NCBI GenBank assembly: GCA_016709495.1
Contig: JADJMS010000046.1
Span: forward strand, 310,001-374,000
DNA: 64,000 nucleotides
Source of the DNA: Candidatus Dechloromonas phosphorivorans
GTDB taxonomy: Bacteria > Pseudomonadota > Gammaproteobacteria > Burkholderiales > Rhodocyclaceae
Direction: 5' to 3'
The notes below the pieces were generated by a model. The model did not search any database and was not told the origin of the DNA. It was given only the letters and a program-made list of their open reading frames with translations. The stretch's first letter is position 1; each line of letters starts with the position of its first letter. A program made the translations under genes and the position numbers. Shown piece by piece: positions 1 through 10,077 of this stretch.

Positions 1-1680
1 GATGAAGCGGTTGAATTGCATACGCCAAGCGGCAAGCGGCTGCGCGTGCCGGCCGGGCGGATCAAACCGCTGGCTGCCACGCTGATCGACCTCTTCGATG
101 GTTTCAATGGCGGAAATACACTACGCCTGTCGCGTTTTGACGCGCCGCGGCTGGCCGATCTCAGCGATACAACACGCTGGCAATTCAGAGGCCAGAGCGA
201 TGTTTTTGCGATGGCGGAGAAGCTGCGCAGCGCGCAAGGGATCGCCCATATCGATCCGCCGAAAGGGCTTTGCCTGGAGCTTCGCCCATACCAAAAAGAA
301 GGCCTGGCCTGGCTGCAATTCCTGCGCGAACAAGAGCTTTCCGGGATTCTTGCCGATGACATGGGGCTTGGTAAAACAGCGCAGGCGCTGGCGCACTTGC
401 TGCTCGAAAAAGAATCCGGCCGACTCGACAAACCGGCCTTGATTGTCCTGCCCACTTCGCTGATTTTTAACTGGAAGAACGAAGCAGCGCGCTTTGCGCC
501 GAGTTTGTCGGTGCTATCCCTGCATGGCCCGGATCGCAAAAGCAAATTCGATCAAATCGTGAGCAGCGATGTGGTGCTGACAACCTACCCGCTGCTCTGG
601 CGTGATGCAGATGAGTTGATGCAGCACAGCTACCACCTACTCATTCTCGACGAGGCGCAAACCGTCAAGAATGCCCGCAGCCAGGGGGCTGAAGCGGTGC
701 GCAAGATTGATGCGCGGCATCGCTTATGTATCACCGGTACGCCACTGGAGAACCACCTGGGCGAGTTGTGGAGCCAGTTCGATTTTCTGCTCCCCGGATT
801 TCTCGGCGATAACCGCCAGTTCACCAAACATTGGCGCACACCGATTGAAAAGCAGGGCGACAACCAACGCCGTTTGCTGCTGGCGCGGCGGATTCGCCCG
901 TTCATCCTGCGTCGCAAAAAGGAAGATGTTGCGCAGGAGTTACCACCGAAAACCATCATCGTGCGCAGCGTTGAACTTGAAGGCAGTCAACGTGACCTGT
1001 ACGAAACAGTGCGCGCCGCAATGGATGCCAAGGTGCGCGAAGAGATTGCCATCAAGGGCTTTAACCGCAGCCAAATCGTTATTCTTGATGCGCTGCTCAA
1101 ACTACGTCAGGTTTGCTGCGACCCGCGTCTGGTCAAGGCCAATGCCGCGACCAAGGTCAAGGAACGCGCCAAGCTTGATTTGCTGATGGCGATGTTGCCG
1201 GAATTGGTTGATGAAGGTCGCCGGATTCTCGTTTTCTCGCAATTCACCAGCATGCTGGCTTTGATCGAACACGAACTGGATCGGGCGGATATCAAGTACG
1301 TCATTCTGACCGGTGATACGGATGACCGAGAAACGCCGATTCGTCGCTTCCAGGAGGAAGAAGTCCCGGTTTTCCTGATCAGTCTGAAAGCTGGCGGCGT
1401 CGGCCTCAACCTGACAGCAGCTGATACCGTGATTCATTACGACCCGTGGTGGAATCCGGCGGTTGAGAATCAGGCAACCGACCGCGCCCATCGCCTTGGG
1501 CAGGATAAGCCGGTGTTCGTTTACAAGTTGATTGTCGGCGGCAGCATTGAGGAAAAAATCCTCGCCCTGCAGGAACGCAAGGCTGAGTTGGCGGCGGGGA
1601 TTCTGTCGGAAGATCGCGGTGTCGACGTCAAGTTCGGTACGGACGATCTGGCTGCGCTATTTGAACCTTTACCTACCTGA
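1..1680 (+). CDS. SNF2-family DEAD/DEAH helicase, C-terminal part (5' end outside window)
   Basis: Superfamily 2 ATPase of the SNF2/RapA-like group, expected to translocate on double-stranded DNA. The reading frame is open back to base 1, so the first possible start (TTG at 16) is probably internal and the N-terminal part lies outside the window. Visible motifs in order are Walker A DDMGLGKTAQAL, the Walker B-like LILDEAQ, motif III-like TGTPLENHLGELWS, the helicase C region LVFSQFTSML, and motif VI DRAHRLGQ. The last ~550 residues therefore contain both RecA-like lobes. The physiological role is unknown; many bacterial members are poorly characterised. It is separated from the next gene by about 80 bases. 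Confidence 0.9.
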   Translation, partial: DEAVELHTPSGKRLRVPAGRIKPLAATLIDLFDGFNGGNTLRLSRFDAPRLADLSDTTRWQFRGQSDVFAMAEKLRSAQGIAHIDPPKGLCLELRPYQKEGLAWLQFLREQELSGILADDMGLGKTAQALAHLLLEKESGRLDKPALIVLPTSLIFNWKNEAARFAPSLSVLSLHGPDRKSKFDQIVSSDVVLTTYPLLWRDADELMQHSYHLLILDEAQTVKNARSQGAEAVRKIDARHRLCITGTPLENHLGELWSQFDFLLPGFLGDNRQFTKHWRTPIEKQGDNQRRLLLARRIRPFILRRKKEDVAQELPPKTIIVRSVELEGSQRDLYETVRAAMDAKVREEIAIKGFNRSQIVILDALLKLRQVCCDPRLVKANAATKVKERAKLDLLMAMLPELVDEGRRILVFSQFTSMLALIEHELDRADIKYVILTGDTDDRETPIRRFQEEEVPVFLISLKAGGVGLNLTAADTVIHYDPWWNPAVENQATDRAHRLGQDKPVFVYKLIVGGSIEEKILALQERKAELAAGILSEDRGVDVKFGTDDLAALFEPLPT

Positions 1681-1763
1681 TTATTGGTAAATCGCCGAAC
1701 ATGCGTTTAACATGTTCAGATTGGTGCGGGTTGTATCACCTGCACGCTTGCTAAGGAATCCAA

Positions 1764-2918
1764 ATGACTTCCGCATCACGGTTCAGTGTCCGCTACCGCC
1801 AGCTTCTGGCTGGTTTTCTTGCCTTGTTTGCCAGTGCCAGTTTGCTTGCCGAACCCGGGGTTGGCGCGAACGAAATTATCATCGGGCAAAGCATCGCCCT
1901 GCAGGGTGGCAAGAATTCTTACGGTGTTGCTGCTGCGGAAGGCTCCAAACTCTATTTCGACATGATTAACGCGAGTGGTGGCGTGCATGGCCGCAAGATC
2001 GTCACGCGTGTTCTTGATGACGACAACAAGGCCGACAATGCGCAAGCCAATGCCCGGAAACTGATCGCTGATGGCGCCTTCATTCTGTTTGGTTCGATCG
2101 AAGGCGGGCCGTCAACGGCGGTGATGTCGGTTGCTAATCAACAGAAGGTTCCTTTTTTTGGCCCGATGGCTGGCTCGCCTACTTTGCGTCGGCCCTTTCA
2201 GCACTTTGTTTTTCCGGTACGCGCCGAGCATCGTGACGAATTTCGTGCGCTGATGACTTGGGGGAAAAGTACGGGCCTGACGACACTCGGGTTCCTGCAT
2301 GCCGATACCGAGGTTGGGCAAGGCCACCTGGAAAATGTGAAGCTGATTGCCGCTGACTTGGGCATGAAAATAGTAGCCACTATCCCTTTCAAGGGTGATG
2401 TCTCAGACGCGCAGATTGCTGAAATGGTCAAAGTCATCGCCGACAAAAAACCGGACATGCTGATCAATCACGGTTCCGGTGGTCTCTACCAGAAACTGAT
2501 TGCCAAGGCCAAAGCGGCCAGGTTGACGACCAGTTTTATGGGCGTCAATTCCGGTTCGACCCAAATTGCGCAGGGCCTCGGCCCGCTAGCTGCCGGGCTG
2601 GTTTTTTCTCAGGTAGTACCCAATCCGCTGGAGCGTAAGCATCTTATCTCGCGTGAATATCAGGATGCGGTGCGTAAAGCTGGTGCCAAGCAGGAATACA
2701 GTTACGGTGCACTGGAGGGCTTCATGACAGCCAAGGCGCTAGTCATGGCGCTGCGCGCTACCGGACGCGACCTTAGTCGGTCCGGCTTGCTTACCACGCT
2801 GGAAAGCGCTCGTTTTGACCTTGGCGGTGTGCCCGTTCGTTATACGGCAGGTGATCACGAGGGATCAGGCTTCGTAGATCTTTCTATCGTTGGTCGCGAC
2901 GGGAAGTTTGTTCACTAA
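1764..2918 (+). CDS. ABC transporter substrate-binding protein, LivJ/branched-chain amino acid type
   Basis: Periplasmic type 1 binding protein (Peripla_BP_6 family) of 384 residues. It begins with a basic stretch and hydrophobic core (LLAGFLALFASASLLA), a likely Sec signal peptide cleaved near residue 30. The mature part starts with the family pattern NEIIIGQSIALQGGKN followed by FDMINASGGVHGRKI. The ATG at 1764 is preceded by AAGGA at a suitable distance. No permease or ATPase genes adjoin, so it is an orphan binding protein; the ligand cannot be told from sequence (amino acid, urea or an aromatic acid are all possible). Confidence 0.85.
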   Translation: MTSASRFSVRYRQLLAGFLALFASASLLAEPGVGANEIIIGQSIALQGGKNSYGVAAAEGSKLYFDMINASGGVHGRKIVTRVLDDDNKADNAQANARKLIADGAFILFGSIEGGPSTAVMSVANQQKVPFFGPMAGSPTLRRPFQHFVFPVRAEHRDEFRALMTWGKSTGLTTLGFLHADTEVGQGHLENVKLIAADLGMKIVATIPFKGDVSDAQIAEMVKVIADKKPDMLINHGSGGLYQKLIAKAKAARLTTSFMGVNSGSTQIAQGLGPLAAGLVFSQVVPNPLERKHLISREYQDAVRKAGAKQEYSYGALEGFMTAKALVMALRATGRDLSRSGLLTTLESARFDLGGVPVRYTAGDHEGSGFVDLSIVGRDGKFVH

Positions 2919-2968
2919 ATTCGAAAATGGGCAAATTTTTGGCTGTTTTTGAGCGTTGACCGTAACAG

Positions 2969-3469
2969 TTAAGCGTTTACGGTTGCGGACGTTATTCGCT
3001 CAAGCAAACCGGTCAGGGCGCGGCGCACTGATTGTTCACGAACGGCTGCGCGATCTCCATTGAACTGGCAGGTTTGTGCTTCGCAACCACCGTCTTTCGA
3101 TGCCCAGGCGAAACATACTGTACCAACCGGCTTGCCGGGTGAGCCGCCGCCAGGCCCGGCAATGCCGGTAATGCCAAGCGCCCAGTCCGCTCTGCTATGC
3201 GCCAGTGTGCCTTGCGCCATGGCGCGGGCGGTTGCTTCAGAAACCGCACCGTGGCGATCAAGCGTGGTTTCAGGGACGCCCAGCATGTCTATCTTCGCGG
3301 CGTTGGAATAGGTCACAAAACCGCGATCAAACCAGGTTGAACTACCGGCGATTGCTGTGACGGTTTGCGCCACCCAGCCGCCCGTGCATGACTCGGACAG
3401 GGCCAGCCATTCTCCGCGCGCTAGCAGTTCGTTGCCAATTTGCTCGGCAAGTTTTTCAAGTTCATTCAT
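2969..3469 (-). CDS. pncC: Nicotinamide-nucleotide amidohydrolase (CinA C-terminal family)
   Basis: Single-domain CinA_C protein of 166 residues that hydrolyses nicotinamide mononucleotide to nicotinate mononucleotide and ammonia in the cytoplasmic pyridine-nucleotide salvage cycle. The family signatures SESCTGGWVAQ (catalytic serine region), YSNAAKIDMLGV and GITGIAGPGGGSPGKPVGTV are all present. The length agrees with stand-alone PncC proteins lacking the N-terminal COG1058 domain. It is convergent with the preceding binding-protein gene, with a ~50-base gap. Confidence 0.92.
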   Translation of the reverse strand: MNELEKLAEQIGNELLARGEWLALSESCTGGWVAQTVTAIAGSSTWFDRGFVTYSNAAKIDMLGVPETTLDRHGAVSEATARAMAQGTLAHSRADWALGITGIAGPGGGSPGKPVGTVCFAWASKDGGCEAQTCQFNGDRAAVREQSVRRALTGLLERITSATVNA

Positions 3470-3613
3470 GTTGTGTGTTCCTGTAATTCGACCAGCAGAG
3501 ACGCGGCGGGGGTTCTTGTGGCGACAAATATTTACGAAACAACCTACTTGGTAACAAAATCAGACGCTAGTATTTAATCCTGATTTATTTCTTGCGCAGG
3601 AGGTTTCAAGGTT

Positions 3614-3874
3614 ATGGGCATACTCTGGACCATTATTCTTGGTTTTGTCATCGGTGTGATGGCCAAGTTGTTGCACCCGGGCAAAGATAACATGGGCTTT
3701 ATCGCAACGGTTCTGCTCGGGATAGGCGGCTCCTTTCTGGCCGGTGCTGTTGGTCAGTATATGGGCTGGTATCAGGCTGGCGAAGGGGCTGGATTTATCG
3801 TCTCAGTGATTGTCTCGATTCTGCTGCTGGTTATCTTCGGCAAAATTCGCAATAGCCAGTCCGGTAAATCCTGA
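3614..3874 (+). CDS. GlsB/YeaQ/YmgE-family small membrane protein
   Basis: An 86-residue, very hydrophobic protein with three predicted membrane segments and the glycine-rich pattern typical of transglycosylase-associated/GlsB proteins (ILGFVIGVMAKLLHPG near the N-terminus, ATVLLGIGGSFLAGAVGQ in the middle). Members are often stress-induced inner-membrane proteins of unknown mechanism. The ATG at 3614 has AGGAGG about ten bases upstream, so the start is well supported. The gene ends just before the abnormal G-rich tract. Confidence 0.85.
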   Translation: MGILWTIILGFVIGVMAKLLHPGKDNMGFIATVLLGIGGSFLAGAVGQYMGWYQAGEGAGFIVSVIVSILLLVIFGKIRNSQSGKS

Positions 3875-3942
3875 GCGCTGATCCATGATTTCGGCAATTC
3901 ACTTCATGGCATGGGATGTGGCCGAGCCAGGGCCAAGTTTCC

Positions 3943-4340
<398 letters not shown>

Positions 4341-4414
4341 AAGAGTCGCGCCGCAGCGAAATGTTGCCGTAACATTTCAGGTTCATGATGCCGTCTTTTC
4401 CTGGAGGAACAACT

Positions 4415-4870
4415 ATGGATTTACTGCTCTGGCGTCATGCCGAAGCCGAAGATGGTGAGGATGACCTGCGGCGCCGACTGACGGCGCGCGGCCAGAAACA
4501 GGTGCGAGTCATGGCCAAGTGGATTGCCGCGCATCAACCAAAGGATATGCGCATCATCGTCAGCCCGGCGGTTCGCACGCAGCAAACGGCCGAGGCGCTC
4601 AAACTGCCATTCGAGACGCTCCGCAAAATTGGCCCGGAGGCCTGTGTTTCAGAGTTGATTGCTGCTTCGGGCTGGCCGGCTGCCAGCGGCTCGGTGTTGA
4701 TCGTCGGCCATCAACCTTCGCTCGGGCGTCTGGCGTCCTTGTTATTGGCCGGGCATGAGTCGGAATGGACGATCAAGAAGGGGGCTTTGTGGTGGTTGAG
4801 CAATCGCACCCGCCAGGGCGAGACGCAAACTGTTTTGCGTGCCGTCATTCCAGCGGAATTTCTGGACTAG
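4415..4870 (+). CDS. sixA: Phosphohistidine phosphatase, SixA type
   Basis: Histidine-phosphatase superfamily protein of 151 residues that removes phosphate from phosphohistidine, for example on HPt domains or PTS proteins. It starts MDLLLWRHAEAEDGEDD, carrying the catalytic RH motif, and later has the second family motif VLIVGHQPSLGRL. The ATG at 4415 is chosen over an in-frame ATG at 4385 because GGAGGA sits 7 bases upstream and the conserved motif begins immediately. The longer form would add residues encoded next to the G-rich tract. Confidence 0.9.
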   Translation: MDLLLWRHAEAEDGEDDLRRRLTARGQKQVRVMAKWIAAHQPKDMRIIVSPAVRTQQTAEALKLPFETLRKIGPEACVSELIAASGWPAASGSVLIVGHQPSLGRLASLLLAGHESEWTIKKGALWWLSNRTRQGETQTVLRAVIPAEFLD

Positions 4871-4928
4871 ACAAACGCCGTGCTTTGCTGTGAAATAGAC
4901 GTTTTCGCGTCTGTGGATGGAGTGAGAC

Positions 4929-6047
4929 ATGGTTACAAAAAAAAATACGAATCCCGCTAAACCTGCGGCAACGGCGTCCAAAAAAAGCACAGCTCGCCCG
5001 GCCCGGCAACGCCCGGTAGCAGAAGGTGATATTCCGCCGAATTTGAGCAAGCAGGGCATTGAGGGTTTTGCTGTAAGCGCTGCGATCAACGGCGCGCAAG
5101 AATCAAAAATTGGTGCAATGCGTGATGTTATTGCCGGCATGCCGCTCGACGAATCAGTGGCGATGCTGCGCGGCCTGCTCAAGCAGCAGGGCGTCAAGGG
5201 CGAGCAACTGGACGCCAATCCGGATGAAGAGCTGGTCAAGGACTGGCGCGACGGCGGTTATCCCTACAAAAACCTGATGCAGCGGCGCAACTACGAGCGC
5301 CAGAAATATCGCCTGCAGGTTGAGCTACTCAAGTTGCAGGCCTGGGTCAAGGAAACCGGTCAGAAGGTGGTCATCCTTTTTGAAGGCCGCGATGCGGCGG
5401 GCAAGGGCGGCACGATCAAGCGCCTGATGGAACACCTGAATCCACGCGGCGCGCGGGTGGTGGCGCTGGAAAAGCCGAGCGAAATCGAGCAGGGGCAATG
5501 GTATTTTCAGCGTTACGTGCAGCATTTGCCGACGCGTGGCGAGATCGTTCTGCTCGACCGTTCCTGGTACAACCGGGCGGGCGTCGAGCGGGTCATGGGC
5601 TTTTGCACGGATCAGGAATACGCCGAATTTGTTCGTCAGGCGCCGGAGTTCGAGCGCATGCTGGTGCGTAACGGCACGCATCTCATCAAGTTCTGGTTCT
5701 CGGTCAGCCGCGAAGAGCAGCGCCGCCGCTTTGGCGAGCGCAAGGTGCACCCGCTCAAGCAGTGGAAGCTGTCACCAATTGACTTGGCTTCGCTCGATAA
5801 ATGGGATGATTACACCAAGGCCAAGGAAGCGATGTTCTTCCATACCGATACCGCCGATGCGCCATGGACGGTGATCAAGTCCAACTGCAAGAAGCGTGCG
5901 CGGCTCAATGCCATGCGTTATGTTTTGCACAAACTGCCGTACAACAACAAGGATACGGCGCGGATCGGCAATCTTGACCCGCTGATCGTCGGCCGTGCCA
6001 ATGTGGTTTATGAACGGGGCGAGCAGCAGGGTGTGCCGATTCTCTAA
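4929..6047 (+). CDS. ppk2: Polyphosphate kinase 2
   Basis: PPK2-family enzyme of 372 residues that transfers phosphate between polyphosphate and nucleotides (usually nucleoside diphosphate phosphorylation from polyP). The Walker A region FEGRDAAGKGGTIKRLMEHL, the lid/Walker B segment GEIVLLDRSWYNRAGVERVMGFC and the following PEFERMLV match the single-domain class I PPK2. The first ~70 residues are Ala/Lys-rich and probably disordered. GGAGTGAG precedes the ATG. It follows sixA by ~60 bases and may be cotranscribed. Together with the cyanophycin genes it suggests storage-polymer metabolism. Confidence 0.92.
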   Translation: MVTKKNTNPAKPAATASKKSTARPARQRPVAEGDIPPNLSKQGIEGFAVSAAINGAQESKIGAMRDVIAGMPLDESVAMLRGLLKQQGVKGEQLDANPDEELVKDWRDGGYPYKNLMQRRNYERQKYRLQVELLKLQAWVKETGQKVVILFEGRDAAGKGGTIKRLMEHLNPRGARVVALEKPSEIEQGQWYFQRYVQHLPTRGEIVLLDRSWYNRAGVERVMGFCTDQEYAEFVRQAPEFERMLVRNGTHLIKFWFSVSREEQRRRFGERKVHPLKQWKLSPIDLASLDKWDDYTKAKEAMFFHTDTADAPWTVIKSNCKKRARLNAMRYVLHKLPYNNKDTARIGNLDPLIVGRANVVYERGEQQGVPIL

Positions 6048-6467
6048 TCAGCTGATGACGTAGGAGGCGCCGCCGGTAGCGATCAGCTGGCCGGTTTCGT
6101 TGTGCAAGGTCATTTGAGTCGAAGCAATACGGCCGCCAAGACGAGTCAAGCGTCCGGTGGCCGTAAATTTTTTGCCGATGCCTTGCTGCAGATAGTCGGT
6201 GCGCAGATCTATCGTACCGACTCGACCAAAACGCTGGGTGACCTGTTCGGCGGTTTCATGGGCGTATTTTTCGGCAATGCCGACAATCACGGCGAGACCG
6301 GCAACTGCATCGAGCGCGCTGGCGATGACGCCGCCGTGCAGGCGGCCATGCAAATAATGGCCGATCAGGTTCGGGCGCATGGCAAAGCTTAAAGTGGGTG
6401 CCGTTGGTTCGAGCGAACACAGTTTAAAACCCAGCGTTTCGTGGAATGAGATGCTTTTCTCAAACAT
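6048..6467 (-). CDS. Hotdog-fold thioesterase family protein (N-terminus probably frameshifted)
   Basis: Protein of 139 residues as read, with the PaaI/YiiD-C type hotdog pattern: LIGHYLHGRLHGGVIASALDAVAGLA and later TDYLQQG. It probably acts on an acyl-CoA, substrate unknown. The start at 6467 is doubtful: upstream codons in the same frame read EEQARLDAKFRQ but hit a stop without a start, whereas an ATG at 6540 with an AAGG upstream would join this frame if the G5 run at 6504-6508 had four Gs. I therefore think the true gene starts at 6540 and the sequence carries a one-base indel. It is convergent with ppk2 and abuts its stop. Confidence 0.75.
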   Translation of the reverse strand: MFEKSISFHETLGFKLCSLEPTAPTLSFAMRPNLIGHYLHGRLHGGVIASALDAVAGLAVIVGIAEKYAHETAEQVTQRFGRVGTIDLRTDYLQQGIGKKFTATGRLTRLGGRIASTQMTLHNETGQLIATGGASYVIS

Positions 6468-6558
6468 TTGACGAAATTTGGCGTCCAGACGAGCTTGTTC
6501 TTCGGGGGAGCGGCGGGGAAGTGGAAGGGTTTGCGGTCATGGGTGCCTTTGCAGACAT

Positions 6559-6587
6559 AAAAAAGGGCGACGGGGTTGCCGTCGCCC
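6559..6587 (-). terminator. Rho-independent terminator behind the lpdA fragment
   Basis: A 9-bp perfect stem (6565-6573 with 6579-6587, 5-base loop) is followed on the minus strand by a run of six T. It lies 26 bases after the stop of the truncated lpdA copy and could be the original terminator of the dehydrogenase operon. Confidence 0.75.
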
Positions 6588-6612
6588 AAACCTAACGCAA
6601 TTTTACCGCAGC

Positions 6613-7308
6613 TTACTTTTTACGCGGTGCTGGAACGTCCGTACAAGTGCCGTGCGCCACTTCAGCCGCCATACCCACCGTCTCACCCAATGTCGGGTGT
6701 GGGTGGATGGTTTTGCCGATATCGACGGAATCACAACCCATTTCAATCGCCAGGCAGACTTCGCCGATCATGTCGCCAGCGTTCGGACCGACGATGGCCC
6801 CGCCGATGACGCGATGCGTTTCAGCATCAAAGATCAGCTTGGTGAAACCGTAGTCGCAGCCGTTGGCAATCGCCCGACCGGAAGCAGCCCACGGGAACTT
6901 GGCTGATTCAACCTTGCGGCCTTCCGCCTTGGCCTGTTCTTCGGTGTAGCCGACCCATGCCACTTCCGGATGGGTATAGGCAACGCCTGGAATCACTGTC
7001 GCATCAAAGGCAGCCTTGTGACCAGCAGCGACTTCTGCCGCAACGTGCGCCTCATGCACCGCCTTGTGGGCCAGCATCGGCTGGCCTACGAGATCGCCGA
7101 TGGCGAAGATGTGCGGTACGTTGGTGCGCATCTGCTTGTCGACGTTGATGAAACCACGGTCGGTGACTGCGACGCCGGCTTTCTCGGCAGCGATCTTCTT
7201 GCCGTTCGGCGAGCGGCCGGCGGCTTGCAGGATCATGTCGTAACGAACGGCATCGGCATTCGGCGCACCGTCGCCTTCGAACTTGACCCACCGGCCCACC
7301 GTGCCCAA
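6613..7308 (-). pseudogene. lpdA: 5'-truncated second copy of dihydrolipoamide dehydrogenase (3' half only)
   Basis: About 226 residues of E3 NADH-binding and dimerisation domain, starting inside the gene at WVKFEGDGAPN and running to the natural C-terminus with the catalytic HPHPTLGETVG. It corresponds to 10421-11099 of the intact lpdA and differs from it by about three amino acids but by many more silent bases. The lipoyl, FAD and CxxxxC redox parts are absent, so it cannot be an active E3. Similarity stops abruptly near 7291, where sequence leading to the TPR gene begins. The retained protein sequence with silent divergence implies a functional second copy until recently, or sequence from a related strain. 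Confidence 0.85.
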
Positions 7309-7322
7309 ATTGTGGATGGAGT

Positions 7323-8644
7323 TCAGTTTGCCTGCAGCGAGCGCAATAATTTCCGTGCCTCGCCGGCCCCTGGGAATTGCGGATCAAGGGCGCGATTCAG
7401 TGCTTGTTGAGCTTCTGCGGTCCGCTTCAACTCAATCAAAACAATCCCATAGTGAAGCTGAAATTCTCCAGATTTTGGCTCGATATCCGTGGCGCGCCGA
7501 AGTGATTCGGCGGCGGCAGGCAAATCTCCGCCGCGCGTTGCGCCCATCCCAGGGTATCCAGGAAGGGCGCGGAATTTGGCGCAAGGGATACGGCCTTCTT
7601 CGCCGATTCGATGGCCTTTGCCGGTGAGCCGCCCTGCTGCAACAGCATCCACGCCAGATTGTTGTGTGCAAGCGGATTCTTGCTATTCAGTGCGATAGCT
7701 TTTGCGTAGGCTGACTGAGAGTCGTCCCAGCGTTTTGCACCCTGGTAAGCGTCGCCCAGTTTAATCTGTATCTCCGATGACGCCGGTGCAATCTTCGCTG
7801 CCGCGCTAATCTGCCTGATAGCTTCAGCCCATTTACCCTGGCGTGCCAGTGCATCGCCCCGGTCAAGCATTAGTGCAAGAAAATTCGGCTGCCGTTTGAG
7901 TCCGCGATCAAATGCATTCAGGGCTCTATCCAGGGCGCCGGTTTCCATGTGCAAGCGACCGATTGCGCGCAGGGGCGCAGGATCCTTTGGCGCCAGCGTG
8001 GCAGCCTTTTCAAAGGCACTCAGCGCATCTTCTTGGCGGCCGATCAAGGCAGATGCGACGCCGAAAGAGTAGGCCGCAAACTTGTTGTCGGGTGCCAGTT
8101 CCATTGCCGTAGCGAAGGTCTTGACGGCGTCGTTGCGGCGCGATGCATCCATTGTTAGATACAGGTCACCCAATTCAAGCAGCGGCGATACAGACTTCGG
8201 ATTGAGATTGATTGCCTGCTTGAACGAAAACTCGGCCTTCTCGAACTGCCGGGCGCTGACGTAGAAGCGTCCCCAGGCGAGATGCACTTCTGCCGCCTGT
8301 GGCGCAGCACTTTCTGCCTGTATAAGATACTTCTCGGCCTGAGCGCGATCACCTTCCTTTTGGGCGATGTCCGCCAGGCCAATCATTGCCGGCGTGAATT
8401 TGGCATCCAGTTTCAGCGCGGCCAGGAAGTGGGATTTTGCAACGTTGTTTTTCCGCTTCAGGCCAGCATCTATGCCCTTGCGAAACTCGATATTGGCAGC
8501 GGCTTCGGGAGGAAGTGCTGCGCTTGTAGGAGGCTTGCCAGTTCTGGATTCAATGGGAAGTGCTTGCGCAGATGTACCGTAAAGGGCCACGACAAGGAGG
8601 AGCAGGCGGGCGCTACAGGTGGAGCCACTGAATGGAAAGTGCAT
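7323..8644 (-). CDS. Secreted TPR-repeat protein (one frameshift)
   Basis: Tetratricopeptide protein of roughly 440 residues. The start at 8644 (MHFPFSGSTCSARLLLLVV) gives a signal peptide ending near SAQA, with AAGG upstream. About nine TPR units follow (for example AEVHLAWGRFYVSARQFEKA, then KNPLAHNNLAWMLLQQGGS). The frame breaks at 7533-7537 in a CGCG stretch: beyond it the TPR continues in another frame as RGGDLPAAAESLRRATDIEP and ends QAN at 7323. TPR proteins of this kind often accompany exosortase/PEP-CTERM systems, and a PEP-CTERM gene lies immediately upstream. Function beyond protein-protein contact is unknown. Confidence 0.75.
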
Positions 8645-8662
8645 TTTTACCTTCTGAAATAG

Positions 8663-8690
8663 AAACCCCCGCCGAAACTGCTGGCAGGGG
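8663..8690 (-). terminator. Hairpin between the PEP-CTERM and TPR genes
   Basis: An 8-bp stem with one G-T pair (8666-8673 with 8683-8690) is followed on the minus strand by TTTCT. It lies after the PEP-CTERM stop and before the TPR start, so it may end or attenuate transcription between them. Confidence 0.45.
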
Positions 8691-8715
8691 CTGAGGGGCG
8701 AAGCGATCCTTTTGA

Positions 8716-9706
8716 TCAGGCGCGCTTGGCTTTGCGACGCAGACCGCCGAGACCAGCCAGTGCCAAGCCGACCAAGGCCATCGAACCCGGCTCTGGAATG
8801 GTGTTGCAATTGGGGCCGGTGCAGACATTGCCTTCGCCCGTTACTCTGACTACGGCGAGGAAAATGTTGTCGTCCTGGCTGGCGTTTACGGTGTCGAATT
8901 TGATCGTGGTACTGCCATCGGCAATGTTGGGCGCCAGATTGTAGCGCTCGTGATCATCTGCATAGCCAGGGAGGAGGGTCGAGTACGGGTCGTCATAACC
9001 ACCGACGGTTATCAATGAACCATCGGCGACGGCATCGCCATCATCGAGATTGCCGGCATTGTCGGTAATGGTCGTGCCATTTACCTTGACGGTGGACCGC
9101 TGATTGGTGCAGCAACTGAAGCCGATGCCCAGTGCCAACTCGGCGCTAAACCCCGGTGCAAGGGGGTGAAGCGCGCTAGCAAAACTGATCGAGGTGGTGT
9201 CGCCAAGTACCGATGCAAAGCCATCCAGAATGCCGACAGTAGAAATACCCAACGCCGGATTGGAGTACACGACGACCAGTGCTTCTCCGTCTTGAGAGCT
9301 GCTTGTTTCCGTTATTCTGAAATTGTAAATGCCGCCTGCGCCGCCATCGATGATCGGTTTGACGATGCTGGTGACGTCGCTCCGGCCTGCAACCAAAGAA
9401 CAGCACGCCGCGGAATTGAGACCGAGAGAGGTGTAACTCACTGCGTTGCCGTTTGAGTGTGCCGCCTACTCCGCCCATGGAGCGGTTATAGGCGGTCGAC
9501 GTATAAAGGTAAGCAGCCAGCACAGTCGATCCGACGGGAACGGACGCAGAGATCGTGCCGCTCTGAGATAGAGAGCCGAAACCGTCCGACGAATAGCCTA
9601 CATTGCCAACGTATTGCTGAAACGCTGTCAACGAAGCATGTGCGCTACCGGATGCGATACAGCCAACTGCGGCCAGCGACAAACAAAACAATTTGATGCT
9701 TTTCAT
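8716..9706 (-). CDS. PEP-CTERM sorting-signal protein (one frameshift)
   Basis: Exported protein whose start (MKSIKLFCLSLAAVGCIASG, 9706) is a signal peptide and whose end carries the exosortase signal: IPEPGSMALVGLAL followed by GLGGLRRKAKRA, i.e. PEP motif, membrane segment and basic tail. The two halves lie in different frames; they join at an AAA/TTT run at 9452-9454, where one base fewer would read GGTLNGNAVSYTSLGL. Mature protein about 300 residues, Gly/Ser/Thr-rich, otherwise unrecognised. Such proteins are processed by exosortase and often belong to extracellular polysaccharide or floc formation; no exosortase is in this window. Confidence 0.8.
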
Positions 9707-9957
9707 ATAACCTCCAAATACAAATGTTGAGCCACGTGGGGTGAGGTGCGCTTTTGTTCAGAGCGGAAACTGGGTTGCACCTGTCTTCGCAAACACATAG
9801 CCTCGAAATCACAGCTGCTCGTCATGCATAAGCACGTTTTGTGCCATATTTAATGTCTGTTATTTTTCAGTTACTTATAAATTTAAAATATAGATTTTTT
9901 TGCTGAGTGTAAAAAAAATCGACAGTCGCTGCTGAGTCTGGGTGTGTGCAATCAGCA
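9707..9957. other. Gene-free stretch upstream of the PEP-CTERM gene
   Basis: AT-rich sequence (notably 9840-9920) holding the promoter side of the PEP-CTERM gene. I see no gene or RNA here; transposase scraps begin at 9958. Confidence 0.5.
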
Positions 9958-10068
9958 GGCCTCGGTGCTGGTCTCAAACACACCTTCGACCACCACTCAG
10001 TGAAAATGCACATGTGGGTTGAGCAGGGCACCGAAGCGGTGGATGAAGGCGACTGCGTCATCAAACGG
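9958..10068 (-). pseudogene. IS91-family transposase scrap
   Basis: Thirty-seven codons on the minus strand read PFDDAVAFIHRFGALLNPHVHFH, a stop, then VVVEGVFETSTEA. The HxH element followed by V..GVFE is typical of the catalytic region of IS91/Y2 transposases, with the usual Cys codon replaced by TGA. Nothing before or after continues the family, so it is a dead remnant. Confidence 0.6.
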
Positions 10069-10077
10069 CGAATGCAC